Positions 25,031-38,300 of a DNA stretch of 64,000 nt are shown piece by piece. The translations under genes were made by a program, and so were the position numbers. Origin of the DNA: Tamarix chinensis (lineage: Eukaryota > Streptophyta > Magnoliopsida > Caryophyllales > Tamaricaceae); NCBI GenBank assembly GCA_030549775.1, contig CM060172.1:6125861-6189860 (forward strand), read 5' to 3'. The notes beneath the pieces were generated by a model that saw nothing but the letters and a program-made list of their open reading frames with translations, did no database searches and had not been told where the DNA came from. Positions within the stretch are counted from its first letter, which is position 1. Every line of letters starts with the position of its first letter.

Positions 25031-25867
25031 ACTTGAAACCAACACAGTATTGACTACACAGCTTTCTTACCTTCAACTCATGTCAGGGCAAAACTACATA
25101 TACAACATTAGAGTTATATATCATTGCATGCATGTTATCATATATCAAAACATCAAAGACATATATTATAATATAGTAAAAACCTATCTATAACTGTATC
25201 CTTATCGAATTGGCTCCAACCACTAAGTATGCACGATCTAAGCTATCACTAGAATAGTACATAGAAATAGGGATATAAATAGTTTATACTTTCCTTTTTA
25301 AAAAAATTATTTTAAAATGAGGAAATCTAAAAGATGAAAAAGGAAGTGGAGGTGAATAAAGTGGGAAGAAAATGATGTAGGTGGTTCATGGTGGTGATGG
25401 TGGTTGATTAGAAGTGGGTGAAGGTTGGCAGTTTAGGGTCAAGGTGGCGGCGGCATTGAGACTAGATGAGTTGGTGGTGGAGCTGGTAACGAGTAGCTAT
25501 GAAAGTTGGCCCATGGACCAGAAGGAGAAAGGAGGGCTTGCTAGTGTGGTTACACTATCTTGGGTGCCTTTGTAGGATAGCTTCGGTGTGGTGGTGGAAA
25601 GGAAGGAGGAGAAAAGGCTAGTGGTGGTGGTGTAACTAGTTGAGGTTGCTGGTGCAGGAAAATGGAAGGGTTAGAGGAAAGGGGAAAGAGGTGGCACTAT
25701 AGGTGAGGGTAGGGTGTAGGTAGACATGGGAGGTGGTATGGTGATTGGTTAAGCATTAAAGGTGGTGACAACTTTGGAATTGGCAGGGACGGATGAAGGA
25801 AGAAAAGCAATGGCATCGGCATGCTTCTAGGTGGGAGAGAAGAGAAAGGAGAATCTTAGGGTGGGAG

Positions 25868-25877
25868 TATTTATATA
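25868..25877 (-). promoter_or_regulatory. TATA box of the minus-strand C LTR
   Basis: On the minus strand TATATAAATA follows CCTCCCCCAA. It lies at the edge of the CT-rich block, as in the A and plus-strand C LTRs. Confidence 0.5.
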
Positions 25878-26556
25878 TTGGGGGAGGTTAAAGGAGAGGG
25901 GAAGATGACAGGACCAGGCCAAAAGCTTAGGCATACATGGTTATAGGGGGGAGGTGGTTGCAAGTGGGTAAAGGGAAGGGGTGCAAGGCATAAGGATAGG
26001 GGTAGGGTGTAGGCTATCGTGAATGGCACTACATGGCCAAGAGAGGAAAGGTGAGGGAGATAGGCAACTTGTAGGGGGAGGTGGTTGGTGCAAAAATGGA
26101 AAGGGGTGGGTGACACAAGGAAGAATACAGATGGGGAAGAAAGGAAGAAAACAAGGAAAATAAAGAAATGAAAAGAGAAAAGAAGAAAGAAAATAAAAAT
26201 AAATGGGGATGTGATTAGGCTTGCTTGAAGGAGAAAAAGAAAGGAAAAGAATAGGAAGAATGGGTTGGGACAGCGTAGCCCAGGAGAAAGAGAAGAAAAA
26301 AAAATAATAAAGAAGAGAAAATGGAAAGGAAGAAAAAGAAGGAAAAGAAAGAAGAAAAAAAATGAAAAAGGGTGAAAATAAAATTAAAGGTGTGGGATTT
26401 AGGTTAGATTTTTAGAGTAAAATTTTTTATTATTAATAATAAAAATTTACCTATAATTATTTTAAGATAATTAATAAAAAAAATTAAAAATCAGGTTAAA
26501 TTAAATTATTGATAAACCAAATTTATAGTTTTAAAATTTTAGGTTATTACAATCTT

Positions 26557-27380
26557 AATAAAAAAAATAAGGTGCACAAATTAATTGTGAGAGATCAATG
26601 GACAAATTCACTCCTCGAGACGTGTGTTGGATACATATAGACAAAGACTAAAAAGGTTAAATATAAAAGACCATCATACACTCTTGTAAACAACAAGGAA
26701 GAAAAGCAAACTAATTTCCACAAAATATTGTCAAATTTGAATTTTAAAAAAAGTAAGATAGTCTCAAAAGGGTAGCTTGTTAATTTACCTTCATTTTCCT
26801 TACTCCCATGTGTTTAAATCAAAGGAACAACCTAAAAATGAGGTCTACAAGATCCTAATTACAATTATTATAAAATGAACCTTCAAATGTGAGGGCTACA
26901 TATTTTTACGATGCCATTTTACATAAGAAAAGGTAAGAATCGATGCTATGATTTGATGCTCTATCTTACCCAAATATTTTTTCTTATCAACAAACGTTTT
27001 ATCCAGTCACAAAAGGATACTGATAGGATATTGTTGGTGATGATGACATGTAACCCAAAAAATTATTCATCTTTCTACTGAAAAAATGAGGTAATTTTGA
27101 TTGCCTCATATCACTCTATATATATATCCCCTCAACATACTCTTTTTCTTTACCTCTGCATTTATTGCTCTACATTTTCCTTTACCTGAACCTTTAAATC
27201 TCCATTTTCAATCCTTTGTGGGCAACCATCCACACTATTGTTGTCTTCATCTGTAGAGATTTCCACAACTATTATTGTTACTGTAAGTGGAGGAATTCAA
27301 TAGAATGAGCTTCCTGACGGTAATATAACATGTGGAGTTCATGTTGCTACCGCACTAACCACTAATTCTCTAAAATACCT
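26557..27380. other. Unassigned intergenic DNA
   Basis: This is the original right flank of the C LTR. No coding region, repeat boundary or RNA gene is recognised. Confidence 0.5.
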
Positions 27381-27385
27381 AGCAA

Positions 27386-28320
27386 TGTAACACCCCTAAG
27401 TTTTAAACAAAACAAAAATCATTTTAAAGACAATATGAAAGAGTTTTTTTAAAAGAAAAGCTGGAGAACGTTACCGCCATGTCAACCATGAGAGAGGTAT
27501 GATTATCACCTAGCTCATGCTTGATAAAAGGAAAAATGAAACAACCACATAAGAATGCATGCTCTCATAATAATACAATAGTACTAATAATAGCCAAGAT
27601 GAGAATAATAATAATGTAGATAGAAGAGAGAGTGAGAGTTTAATAAATCCAATAGAATAGTCATAGATAAGAGTTTAAATAACCAGAAAGGATCAAAAGC
27701 ATCCCAATGCAATGGAAAAAGTAATATATCTAACTGGTTAGCCTATTCAGAACTAAATGGGAATGTAACTCTTAAACTTCAATCATTGGCCAGATATTGT
27801 GCATGGAGTCATCCTTAATACACTCTAGCTGAGAATCATGACCCTATAACTCATCCTTTTCTTATTGGACCAAAATCCAAATCATCATAGTGACCACATA
27901 AATCTAATATTAGTATGGTGAAGTGCTGGAAAAATAAAATACGTAAAACTAGTAAAGGATCATGCTACACATTAAAGTAATGAATTAGCATGGTGATAAA
28001 TATGCTAACATAGTATAACACAGATGATCATGGTAGAGATATAACAAGGAATAATTGCATGGAAATCATGGAAAAATAATAATGCATATTGGAAACCCTA
28101 ACATATCACATTTGGCAAGAACAAATGCAGTGGCCTTTGATTCTAAGGACCTTAATGTTATCAGTATAGAAGTATAAGTTAAGAAATATGTGTCTAGCAC
28201 TTTTTATTATAAAACCAACATGTAGTTTTCCTACCTTTTATTTTTATGATGGGTGTGCCTAGCTTTCTATTATAAAAACCATGGGCTATATACTTACCTC
28301 TCTTACTAGGTTGACGACTA
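27386..28320 (-). repeat. 3' part of a D-type LTR, minus strand
   Basis: The stretch starts TGTAACACCCCTAAGTTTTA. It continues as the reverse complement of the D LTR 3' third: a CACCTAGCTCATGC block, TAACTGGTTAGCC (compare GGCTAACCAGTTATTAG at 3970), CATTGGCC-AGTCATCC, CTAGCTGAGAATCATGACC and GTGACCACATAAATC. The far end cannot be placed, and no repeat of the flank AGCAA was found, so the copy may be truncated. Confidence 0.5.
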
Positions 28321-29655
28321 GAAAACCTAGTGACTTCAAAGAAAAAATTTATTTCATTCACTAAGCCCAAAGGGCATAATTGGTGAAGATGAAAGAGTGA
28401 AGTTCCCTTTTACTTACTAAGCAAAAGCTCTTAAGGTGTGTCCTTAGTCGAGGTATCAAGGCTAATGAGTCATTAAGCACACCTGATATCTTTTCGGCTT
28501 AGCAAAGATGATGTGTAAGATAATAGATGAATTATCTTTCACAAATGCAAGGTATTTTTGCTTGATCTGTAGAACAAATATGTCGAACAAAGTTGGAAGA
28601 ATATGGAAGTTATAGACATTTCAATGCACATACAATTAAAACTATTTGATCTTCTCCTTGATCAAAAGCACTACAAAGAGAAAACACTAATTTATATATA
28701 CAACAATTTCTAAAACTCACTCAAGATTAACCTCACTTGAAGAGAAAAGAAGGAAGATAGGATTATAAAGAGTTTAGACTCAATGCTCTAATTTCATTTA
28801 ATTAATTGATAAATTTTATGTCCTCATCCACTGAATGTACAAGTGTATATATATATACACATATGAGGCCAAGCTTAACCTCTATTATTTAAGCCCAAAT
28901 CATCTGCCCTAATTAATAAAGAGTTAAACTAACACATATCCATATGGTATATATATTAATTTACAATTATAATGATAAGATATTAAAATGCTTATAAAAT
29001 ATCAAAGCTACATAAAACCTAATCATAATAGTATATTGAATAATTAAGTAATCAAGCTCCATGTCTTTTAACTTTATCTTCCATGCACTTTTGTAACCCT
29101 TTAATTGTCATTGTCTTGTACACTAGATATCATTGGTGAAGTCTTTTTCTTGAAAACATATGTAATACCTATAAGAATCACTTAATATAACATTATTAGG
29201 GTTATTATGAAGGTATTTAAGATTTTTAGAAATAATTAGAACCACTTCCAAATATTCTAACTCTTACCCTTCAACATGAGAAGAATGAGATGGATATGCT
29301 TCTGCATCAAAATCTGAGGCTTCCATGGTGTATTTCTCAACTAAAGTGTTGAGGCTACTAAGCTCATGCTAAGGGGTTTGGTTGGTACATTTTGTATGGT
29401 TAACTAATGATAACTGAATCAGACCTTACTTTGGCTCACCAACACAAAAGTATCATAAAAATTCTTAATTGTGTGTCACGGGGTTCTTCATATTTTTTTA
29501 TGACAAATATATCACAAAGGAGACCTTCTTATCCTAAGTAATTTGGCTTGGGTATTGTTATATTAAGGTTTTAGTCTTATTAAGGTATTATGCTATGTAT
29601 ACTTGGCATCGATACAGGAACATATGTGAATAAATAAGTGAAAATAAAGGGAAAA
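28321..29655. other. Unassigned repeat-like DNA
   Basis: No gene is supported. The part at 29090-29300 resembles 190-440 at the left of the window. A TATATATATACACATATG stretch lies near 28848. Confidence 0.35.
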
Positions 29656-29659
29656 GATC

Positions 29660-32125
29660 ATGTCATATATACGAAGGGTTCATACAATTCTCTCTAAAAA
29701 AAACTTTCGTTGAGCTCTTAAAAAGTTTTTTCAAATTCACAATTGCCCTTAATCTCTTCTGATCCTTCAATAATGGGAATATTATCCAAATCTTCACCCT
29801 TGTACAAGTTTTTTTCAAATTTATGCAGTTGATAATGCTCCCCCTAGACTTTGAACTAAGCATATGTAATAGAGGCACCATAGTCACACTACTACAATTG
29901 AAGTTGTTTCTTATAATGGAGAAATTCTTCACTTTCCAAATACATGTCTAAAACTTCAGTAACATATCTCATCTTAGCATTGCTAGTTTATTTATTTATA
30001 CTGCCATTCATACCTTTTTGATGTGCATCAATTTTTATTTTTATTTTGGTGTCAAACACTTGTTCTTGAAGACTCTTTATTTATTCACTATTCAATGATT
30101 ATTTAGCTAAGATTTCTATTCGTAGTCTATCAATCTCAATGTGGAGCTCATCTACTTTAGCATTGAGAAGTTTTCTATCATACTGAGTAACTCTTAGATC
30201 ATCAGAAAACTACCAAACCATCCGAGAATCCACAGCCCATTGCTTTTTCTCAATAGTTAATCTATCAATTATTACTATATCTTTGCACAGATTATCCTTC
30301 AAGTGGATATTCTTTTTTTCTTAAAAGCTCCATTTCAAACCTTGATGTTTTTTCACCTTTTCTAAATGTCCTTCCAATCTAATGACTTGAACCTAAAAAA
30401 ATCTACGTTAAGGGAAGAATATTTTAATTGACTCTTTTTAGTCTCCAATTCAAAGATTTTATCTTGAAAGGATTCTTTATTAGATATACATGTTGAATGA
30501 GCTTCCTTAAGATATTCGTATTCACTCTATATATGCTGGAAGAGTCTGGCACTCAAAGAGAAATGATCAACAAAATTTCTTCTCATAAACAATTGTTGTA
30601 GATGATAAATATAATTTTTACAAGAATGAATCACTTATGTAACTGCATATATGTGAAATAAGAATATAATGTGCATGTAAAAACTTAATTTCATGTCAAA
30701 CCTTAGTAAATTGGTTATCATTATACCTTAAACAATATTTATGCCTTTTTTAAAGCATCATGGACTGGGTCAGCTTGAGTCTGGTAGAATCAACAAGATG
30801 TCAATTGAAGAAAGAATACTCTTCGAGAATATACAAGCCAGATGCCCAATCCTCTAATAGATTGAAGAACATATTTTATCCAAGGGGCATTATCTAATAT
30901 AGTAACCCCACCATTGGGACCATTCAATATGTCAACAACTAGGGGAGGATGGATATTATCTGATGATTAGGTACTCCTATCTGCTTCATCTTGATGAGAA
31001 GGTACATTACTAGCTTCCGCAAGAACTTTGACCTATTTTATTACTCCCTCTTCATCATTATTCTCCCCATCAAAAAAATTGTCTCTTTACTAGAAACTAG
31101 AATGGGGGATATTATAGGTTCTCTTAATAAAGGATTCAACAACTATTTGCCTTTATCTAAGGGTAATGGCTGAGAGGAATGGGATGACTCTTTTATTTAG
31201 ATAGGAGTCAACAAATTCAAGCTAGGGGTGAAAGGGATAAAAAAAAAGTGATTTTACTGGCATATGGGTGGATTTGGAAATATTTTTGGCCACTAAAAAT
31301 TTTGGAACCACCTTCAAGGGGCCTACTACCTAAGTGATATACAAAAAAAAAACAATAAATAAAGGATAGTTGATGGAACAATAATTAACATTAGTAAATT
31401 TAATAACATCCCTAACCTTATTTAGCATGGCTTTTTTCTTTAACTTTTTTAGAACAAACTTGATTTCCCCTAACTCTCATGGATATATAATAATGGAGAA
31501 AATATCACAAAAGAAATAATATGAAATTAAAAGACAAAATTTATGGTGTGTTATAAGAAGACCTAATTGTTGTTTGAATCCCTCAATGAGAGTTGATGTA
31601 ATGGGAGGATGTGCAATGGGATTCTTTAAACCCTTCTTTAATCTAGAAGTGATCATCTATTATCGAGCTTTCTAAGAATTGCACTCCACAAGAAAATACA
31701 CAACCTTATAAGACAATAGACATCATTAAACATTAAAGAATTTAAATGGATGGAAAGAAAATAGTTTGCTTACCATCTTTGAGATCAACCTATTTTTCAT
31801 AAAGGAATATCCTCACGAAAGGATGTAGAGGACAACAAATGATGGATTAAAAAGTTTCAAATTAAAAAGAAATGTACGGAGATAGTAAAATAAGGATAAG
31901 GGAAGAGGAAATGGAATGATTTATGTAAAAATCCTCGAGTTGAGCATCTAAAATATTACAGGGAAGGAGAGTGGTTAAGTTAAGTGAGGAAGTTTTAGCA
32001 ACAATAAAGGGAGAAAGAAGAGTCAAAAGGGGACAAAATGGTAGAGGGTTTTGTGACCAATTGGATGGTCGAGGATGAAGAAAGTATAAAATAATTAGAT
32101 AAAGTTGCATATATAAATAAAGAAG
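29660..32125 (-). pseudogene. Relic of a plant transposon protein with coiled-coil C-terminus (Transposase_28-like)
   Basis: Read 5'-3' on the minus strand from about 32110, fragments appear in changing frames. LEDFYINHSISSSLILILLS is near 31940-31885. PLHPFVRIFLYEK is near 31820-31785 and resembles the FPLHPFxRxFL block of the putative gypsy-type transposon family in plants. VVDILNGPNGGVTILDNAPW is near 30950-30890. A charged coiled-coil stretch with KDNLCKDIVIIDRLTIEKKQ (30300-30240) and KVDELHIEIDRLRIEI (30160-30110) follows. The last open piece (29663-29932) reads FEKNLYKGEDLDNIPIIEGS in one frame. Many stops separate the fragments. The family assignment is tentative; the coiled-coil character is direct. 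Confidence 0.4.
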
Positions 32126-34233
32126 ATAGTGGTGTTGATAAAATCCTAGTAGATGATGAAAACGAAAAAATAAGGAATGAAATAAATTTGAAGATTTAAA
32201 TTGAGAACAAAGGGAAAATGGAGAAGATAATCATAGAGATTATAGAAAAATGATAATCACAAATAGTGAAGAAGAGGGGAGTAAATGTGAAGGGGATGTG
32301 TATATATATAGAGAGAAATACCAACTAAGTAAAGCTACCTATGTTTTGATCGAGAAGGTGAGGAATTTGCATTTGTAACTCAAACGATCTCCTCAATAAT
32401 ATTGTTTTGGTAGAAGAAATAATGTCCAACCCAGGCTTATTATCACTCGATCCCTACCTTTTCTTACCTAAAATAATGGTGTAATGAATGGCCTGCAATA
32501 ACCTAAGAAATTGATCCCTTTTATAATAATGACCAAAGGTATCACGTTACCCTTATTCACATAGCCTTCCCACAATTTAGACACATGAGAGGAAAAAAAG
32601 AAACTTATTCAAAAAATTTCATTTTGTTACCATTTTATATTTTTTCAAAATTCAAGTTTTAAATTTTACAATAACTAATGAATTTGGTGTAGTTTTATTT
32701 TCTTCAATGGGAATCATCGGCAATCCTTACTAATGGGATTTAGTTACATAACATCTTCCAATGCATATGAATGGTTCGTCGACGGTATTCTTATGTAACA
32801 ATATTTGTAAAAAACCAATGATATTGTATAATTTACCAATGGTGGTAATATTAGTTTTTGCCATATGATAACTTGTCACTTGGAATTGGCCAACAACCTC
32901 TTTTTTATTATTATAGTTTTAAGTGATCAATAATGTATGTTATTTTTGTAAAATTGCAACATAAATTTTCGGTCAGGCATCGAAGATCTATTTTGCTTGC
33001 TTCAAAGGATTAGCCAACTGACGCACATAGGCCTATAGAAAATTCTAAGGACACAATCATTGGGGATGTAGGGCTAGTGGCAAATCACTAAAGTTTGTCC
33101 TGCCTACTCTAAAGAAATTATGGATATAAGGGAAGAAATTTTGAAGGGAATGATGATATGGGTACTTCTCAAACCATTATTATTAAATTTAAGGGGCGGT
33201 GGCAAAAGAAAAAAGGTCAACCCACAAAACCTCAAGACGTGCTCAAATCTTCAACTTGTTCTCTCGATTCAACACTAGGTTAATTTACTATGCAGAATAA
33301 AGAAAATTCCTTGTCCTCACATAGCATTCCCTTTCCCCCTTATCCTTTTTGTCGGATCCATCTCTATAAATATTGAGTCTTGTGCCCATTTTAGGGAATA
33401 GAATCATTAACACAATCTATCATTTTTATGCTCTCCTTTTTCCTATATGATTTTCCCTCGATATTTTTTAATTACTTCATTTTTCCTCTCAAATCATAAA
33501 ACACAAACAACAAATGTCATTACACAAGTGAGAGTGTTGCCTTAGCAGACATTCAACATAAGTTTCTTATTTCCAAGGTTGGACTTGTTATTAATCCTCT
33601 AACCCAAATAGGGGGAGGGGTTTGCAAGAGTATACATATATGTATGCATGTTACACTCATCTACATAGCTAAGGAGGTTATGAGGTTTTTGTTAGCTATT
33701 AGTTAAAAAAGTTCTAAGATTGTTACTAAGTTATTAGAGCCATGGTTATGGAAATGTCAATGACCTATCTTTTCTATCTATTAAATGTCCTAGGGATAAA
33801 AATACAATTCAAAATGCTAATAACATTTCCTGTGTTACTATTTAAAAAAATGAAAATGTTAAGGTGTCAACATACAGAACTTTAGACATGGGCGCCAACC
33901 ATACAACGTTATCAACACTACCACAGTCATTGATCACCAATGTTGTTGCTGTTGCCACTGAAGTTGGAGCTTTAATTCCTTCATCAAATGATTACAAAAA
34001 ATTTTGATTCTTTTTAGATGAAATAAGGGAAAGGAATGAAGGAGAGAAGGGAAAAAGTTACTATAAGGTAAGTCTTAGCAAGTTGTGAATTAGCATTTTT
34101 TTTAATTAGTGGTATTAGGCCTATCTAAATGCATTCCTAATTCTTTGAAAATCATTATTTTTGGTTGCTAACATTTATAATTTTTTGTTGTTGTTTTAGT
34201 CTCCATCCTAATACTTCAATTTTTTAGGTTATT
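32126..34233. other. Decayed DNA with a retrotransposon primer-binding-site-like motif
   Basis: The word AAGTTATTAGAGCCATGGTTATGG at 33728-33751 resembles the TGGTATCAGAGCCATGG junction that follows a 5' LTR (initiator Met tRNA primer site). No matching LTR pair, gag or pol is readable around it. Nothing else is recognised. The stretch ends at TTATT (34229-34233), the TSD of the next LTR. Confidence 0.3.
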
Positions 34234-35702
34234 TGTAACACCCCAGCATTTACTACTTAAAAATTTTATTTTGCAGAAGCATTAATTAAAAAAACGGGCG
34301 TTGTTGCCATACTCAATATAAGTCTAGCAGTCTCTACCACTCTTATACTAAGTGTTAAGACTAAAAAGTTACTTAAATAAAATGTTATAATGTAAGAAAA
34401 AAATAGTAATTTCATTACAAATAAGTAATTTCATGATGAAAATAAAAGGATCAGGCAATTTAGCTATAATACAACTAAAAGAAAATCAAATAAGGACATA
34501 AGACTCCAAGGAATATCTGAATCAAAAGATGTTGAGTTAAACTCCAGATAGTCCTAACTCACCTTTAATGGATGCTATCAGACTGAATACTCATATTATT
34601 CCTACAAGGTAAACACTATCCATTGCATAGCTAAGGGACCTCAAATAGAACCTTAGTACTATGGTACTAAGTAAGCCATTGCACAACATGAACATACAAG
34701 GCTGCATGAGGAACATATATAAGAACATAACATAGATATGTTAGGGAAAATTATACAATCATAAAATGGCCACAACTAATGTAATTAAAAGAAATCCAAA
34801 TATCAAGGTAGGGCACTAAGGCAACCACTGAAACAACAATTTGAATCTGTAATACCCCAAAATTCTAAATTAGGAATTATGGCAAAATAATGATTATTAG
34901 GGAAAATTAAGAAAAATAAATTACTTTATTAAATAAAGAGAAAATTAATTGAGGAAAATAAAGATAAATCAATAAATAAATTATTTATAAAATTTTGGAC
35001 ATTTTACTAATTAGAAGGGAAGTTAAGGAAAATTTATCCAAAATAGCCCAATTAATCTAAAAATGAAGTCAATTATTATTCTTAAAATAATTATTATTAA
35101 AATTAAATATCTAAAATAAATATATAAATAAATAAAGACCAATACCCCAACCCAACCATTTTATCATTTTTCCCTTTTTCTCCTTTCTTTTCTTTTTTTT
35201 TTTCTTTTCTTCCTCCTTTACTTATTTCCTTTTCCCCCGTTATTCTCCCCCGGTTTGGGCCAGCCCGCGGCCCAAACTCTCCTTCCTTCACCCCCTCGCG
35301 CGACCAGGCCCGCTCAGGCTCCTTCGTCGCCCGTTGCCCCCAGCCGGCCGAACCGCCCTCTTTTTTGTCTTTTCCTTCCTTCCCCTGGACCAACCGGTCC
35401 ACCCTGCCTGTTTTCTTCTTCCCAGCCTGACCTACAATGTCGACTTGCAGCCTCGATTCCGCCGACACCCACCAGCCAACGACCGGCCGTCCTCACCTGC
35501 CCCTCTCCCTTCTTCCCTCTTTTTGACCCCGACCAAGTCCCTCTCTCCCATTCCCGCATGCCCCTCTCTTTCCCTTTTCTTCTCCCCCTTCCCAACCTAA
35601 CCTGCCATGGCAGGACCTGCACCACCTGCCACCGACCGGCCACCTGTACACCTGCCCCGCTCGTCTCTTTCTTCCCTTGTCCTCTTCCACCTCCTAATTG
35701 CC

Positions 35703-35710
35703 TATAAATA
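35703..35710 (+). promoter_or_regulatory. TATA box of A-family LTR, copy 2
   Basis: CTATAAATACCCTC follows a 500-bp CT-rich tract and precedes a strongly GC-rich CCACCGCC block, exactly as in copy 1. The open proline-rich frame downstream (35786-36514) is a product of this composition. Confidence 0.55.
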
Positions 35711-36384
35711 CCCTCTTTCAGCAGCCATAATCAGCCCCTCCTTCGATTTTGCCCCTAAACCCTACCTCTCCACCGCCCCAAAAAGATGAGCCTTCCGCCG
35801 CCACCAGTGACCGCCACCGCCACCGCTTCCCACCGGGATCTTCCTTGGAACTCCCTCGACAAAACCAAGCCACCACCACCCTTCGCCTTGCCCTGCACGT
35901 GCCTCCCTAGCCGTGCAAAGTTCCCATCCCAAAACCACCACCTTCAGCTTTCGCCGCCCTTGCGCCGCCTTCCACCGCCAACCCAGCCGCCACCAGCGCC
36001 TCCACCACCCTTCAAAATACCCAGTAGACCCTCCCCTACCTTCCCACGACTTCACCTCCTCCTACCTCCCTCTCCTCCTTCCTCCCCCATCTTCCACCTC
36101 TCTCCACCACCCTCGGCCGCCGCGCCAACCATCGCGCACCGCCACCCCTTGCCACGCCACCACCCTCATTCCACTCCCCTTCATCTGTTTTTTCTTCCCC
36201 CACCTCAAACTTCTTCTTTTCTCCTCCCATCTAACCACCACCTCCATCTTTCCCCCTCTTCTTCTCCTCCACCGCCGCCGCCGTCGCCACCACGCGCCGC
36301 CGCCGGACCACCACCGACCCTAGGTGGTTCTCCACTCATCCAAACCCTAATACCCCTTTTATATAACTGCTACTATTTTCTACC

Positions 36385-36418
36385 AATATTAATACTATTA
36401 TTATTATTATTATTTCTT

Positions 36419-36455
<37 letters not shown>

Positions 36456-36735
36456 TATTATCATTATTATCATTATTATTGTCTCCATCATTAATGTTAT
36501 TATTTTCTTACTAATACTAACATCCCTTTTAAACCCTAACTTGTATTATACTTAACTTTGGTCTTATTTTTATAATTATTAGTATTAACATTTTTATTAT
36601 TATTATTTCTATTATCCTTACTATGGTTATTATTATTATTGCTTAACCTTACTTGGTTGTATTATTGTTATTATTATTATTACTATTATTATTATTATTA
36701 TTATTACTATTATACCTAACAGATTTATCACTATT
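36385..36735 (+). repeat. Trinucleotide microsatellite (TTA/ATT)n
   Basis: Two long TTA/ATT tracts (36396-36500 and 36660-36715) correspond to the copy 1 tracts at 18410-19190. Confidence 0.85.
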
Positions 36736-37844
36736 GTTAATAATAATACTACTTTTGTTCTTATCCATGTTACTTAAGTCAAGCTAGTAAATATCATGGG
36801 GTTGTTAACTAAGAAGAGTACTTGAACCTTATTACCATACCACTTAACATTAACCCTAGCCTCATTACTATGACACTATAATTAGCTATTACTATTACTA
36901 CTACTATCACTACCTTATTGTTGTAATCAAAAGCATTTGAACCCTTTTATTATTCAAGAATATACAACTATTATCATTATCACCCTTAGGAATAGTTACT
37001 TGTAATATTGTGACCTTATAATATTATTATTTCAAATATAACGCCATTAATAGAATTGGCCTTAAAACGCTAGGGTTTCTATCACTAAACATTAGTGTCA
37101 CTATTTTATTAATACTAACACTATTTTCATATAGCTAGCATAAACCCTATTACTACAAGATTAGAACTAATGGGTTTAATAAAATAAGTGTAACAATAAG
37201 TATCAAAAATAAATAAATATATTTTGACTACTAATATTTAGTATACTAATTCTAAGGTAAAAACCCTAGTTCTTGTATAATACCCACTTTAGTAATATAA
37301 ACCCTAATCCTAAACTAGAATAAGGGATGACGGTACTTTGAGGGAAACTAATACTTAGTTTTTCCCTTTTTCATAGGTGACCCCGATTCGAGCCCTAAGG
37401 AGCTAGAGGAGTGTGCTCCAAGCCCGGTGCCTACCTAGTTAAGGACGAAGCTAATGGCCTTGTGCTATGTGTGACATGGATGTGTTGAATGTTGTGTATG
37501 CCATGTTATGCCATGTATTATATGATTTGTGTATAACTTGTCTTATGTGTAGCGCAGCTTGGAGATTGAGGTATGTTGTATGTGCTTCCATGACATGATC
37601 ATGACATGTATATGTATTATGTTTATGATGTATTATGTTATGGCCCTCTAGGACATGCATGCTAGGATAAATGGTAATATGAGTTGGGAATATAAGGATG
37701 ACCGGAAATAAATGGGAAGTGAGACCACTAAGGGGGATATGAGGTTGACCTAAGTACCTCATGATCTATGAGAGAAGATTTAAGTGGGAGGAATGTCCGA
37801 AATAAATGAGAGTTGGGAACCATGCATGGGAGTCTTGAAGTTTG

Positions 37845-38300
37845 TATGGTGGTATTAGTGATTTCATGGTGGTATTAATGGCTTATGGTGGTATTAGGGT
37901 TTGCATGGTGGTGTTATGGTTTGGTGGTATTAATGTTTGTATGGTGGTATTAGTGATTTCATGGTGGTATTAATGGCTTATGGTGGTATTAGGGTTTGCA
38001 TGGTGGTGTTATGGTTTGTATGGTGGTATTAATGTTCTATGGCGGTATTAATGGTTGCATGGTGGTATTAATGGCTGCATGATGATATTAGGGTTTGCAT
38101 GGTGGTATTATGGTTGGAATGGTGGTATTAGGGTTTGCATGGTGGTATTAGGGTCTGTATGGTGGTATTAGTGATTTCATGGTGGTATTAATGGCTTATG
38201 GTGGTATTAGGGTTTGTATGGTGGTGTTATGGTTTGGTGGTATTAATGTTTGTATGGGGGTATTAGGGTCTACATGGTGGAGTTAGGGTTTTGCATGGGA
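37845..38300 (+). repeat. Minisatellite, unit about 20 bp (TTTGCATGGTGGTATTAGGG)
   Basis: More than 20 imperfect tandem units. Higher-order duplication is visible: a block of GTATGGTGGTATTAGTGATTTC and following units occurs at 37852, 37938 and 38158. It occupies the place of the copy 1 minisatellite but with a shorter unit. Confidence 0.85.

Larger units (their letters stand above)
11543..26551 (-). repeat. Solo LTR, family C, minus strand, split by a CACTA transposon
   Basis: The plus-strand left end is TATAACACACCTAAAATTTAC (11543) and the right end is AGGTTATTACA (26551). The flanks are ATCTT at 11538-11542 and ATCTT at 26552-26556, an exact 5-bp TSD. Without the inserted CACTA element it is about 3.6 kb, the same as the plus-strand C copy. 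It holds the TACTCATGGGAATGAGCAGTACCC block (about 11955), ACCGGTGG units (12185-12310 and 23830-23920), a purine-rich stretch (25300-26400) and a TATA box on the minus strand. No gag-pol is present. Confidence 0.85.

Noticed and set aside
35103..35468. Lys/Glu/Gly-rich open frame on the minus strand
   Set aside because: Complement of the CT-rich LTR tract; no protein features beyond composition.
35786..36514. Proline-rich open frame of 242 codons, possible cell-wall protein
   Set aside because: It lies wholly in the GC-rich block of an A LTR, has several overlapping open frames on both strands, runs into a TTA microsatellite, and is not conserved as a frame in copy 1.
37845..38300. CRISPR-like regular repeats
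   Set aside because: The 20-bp units are contiguous and degenerate without unique spacers, and the DNA is plant nuclear; it is a minisatellite.
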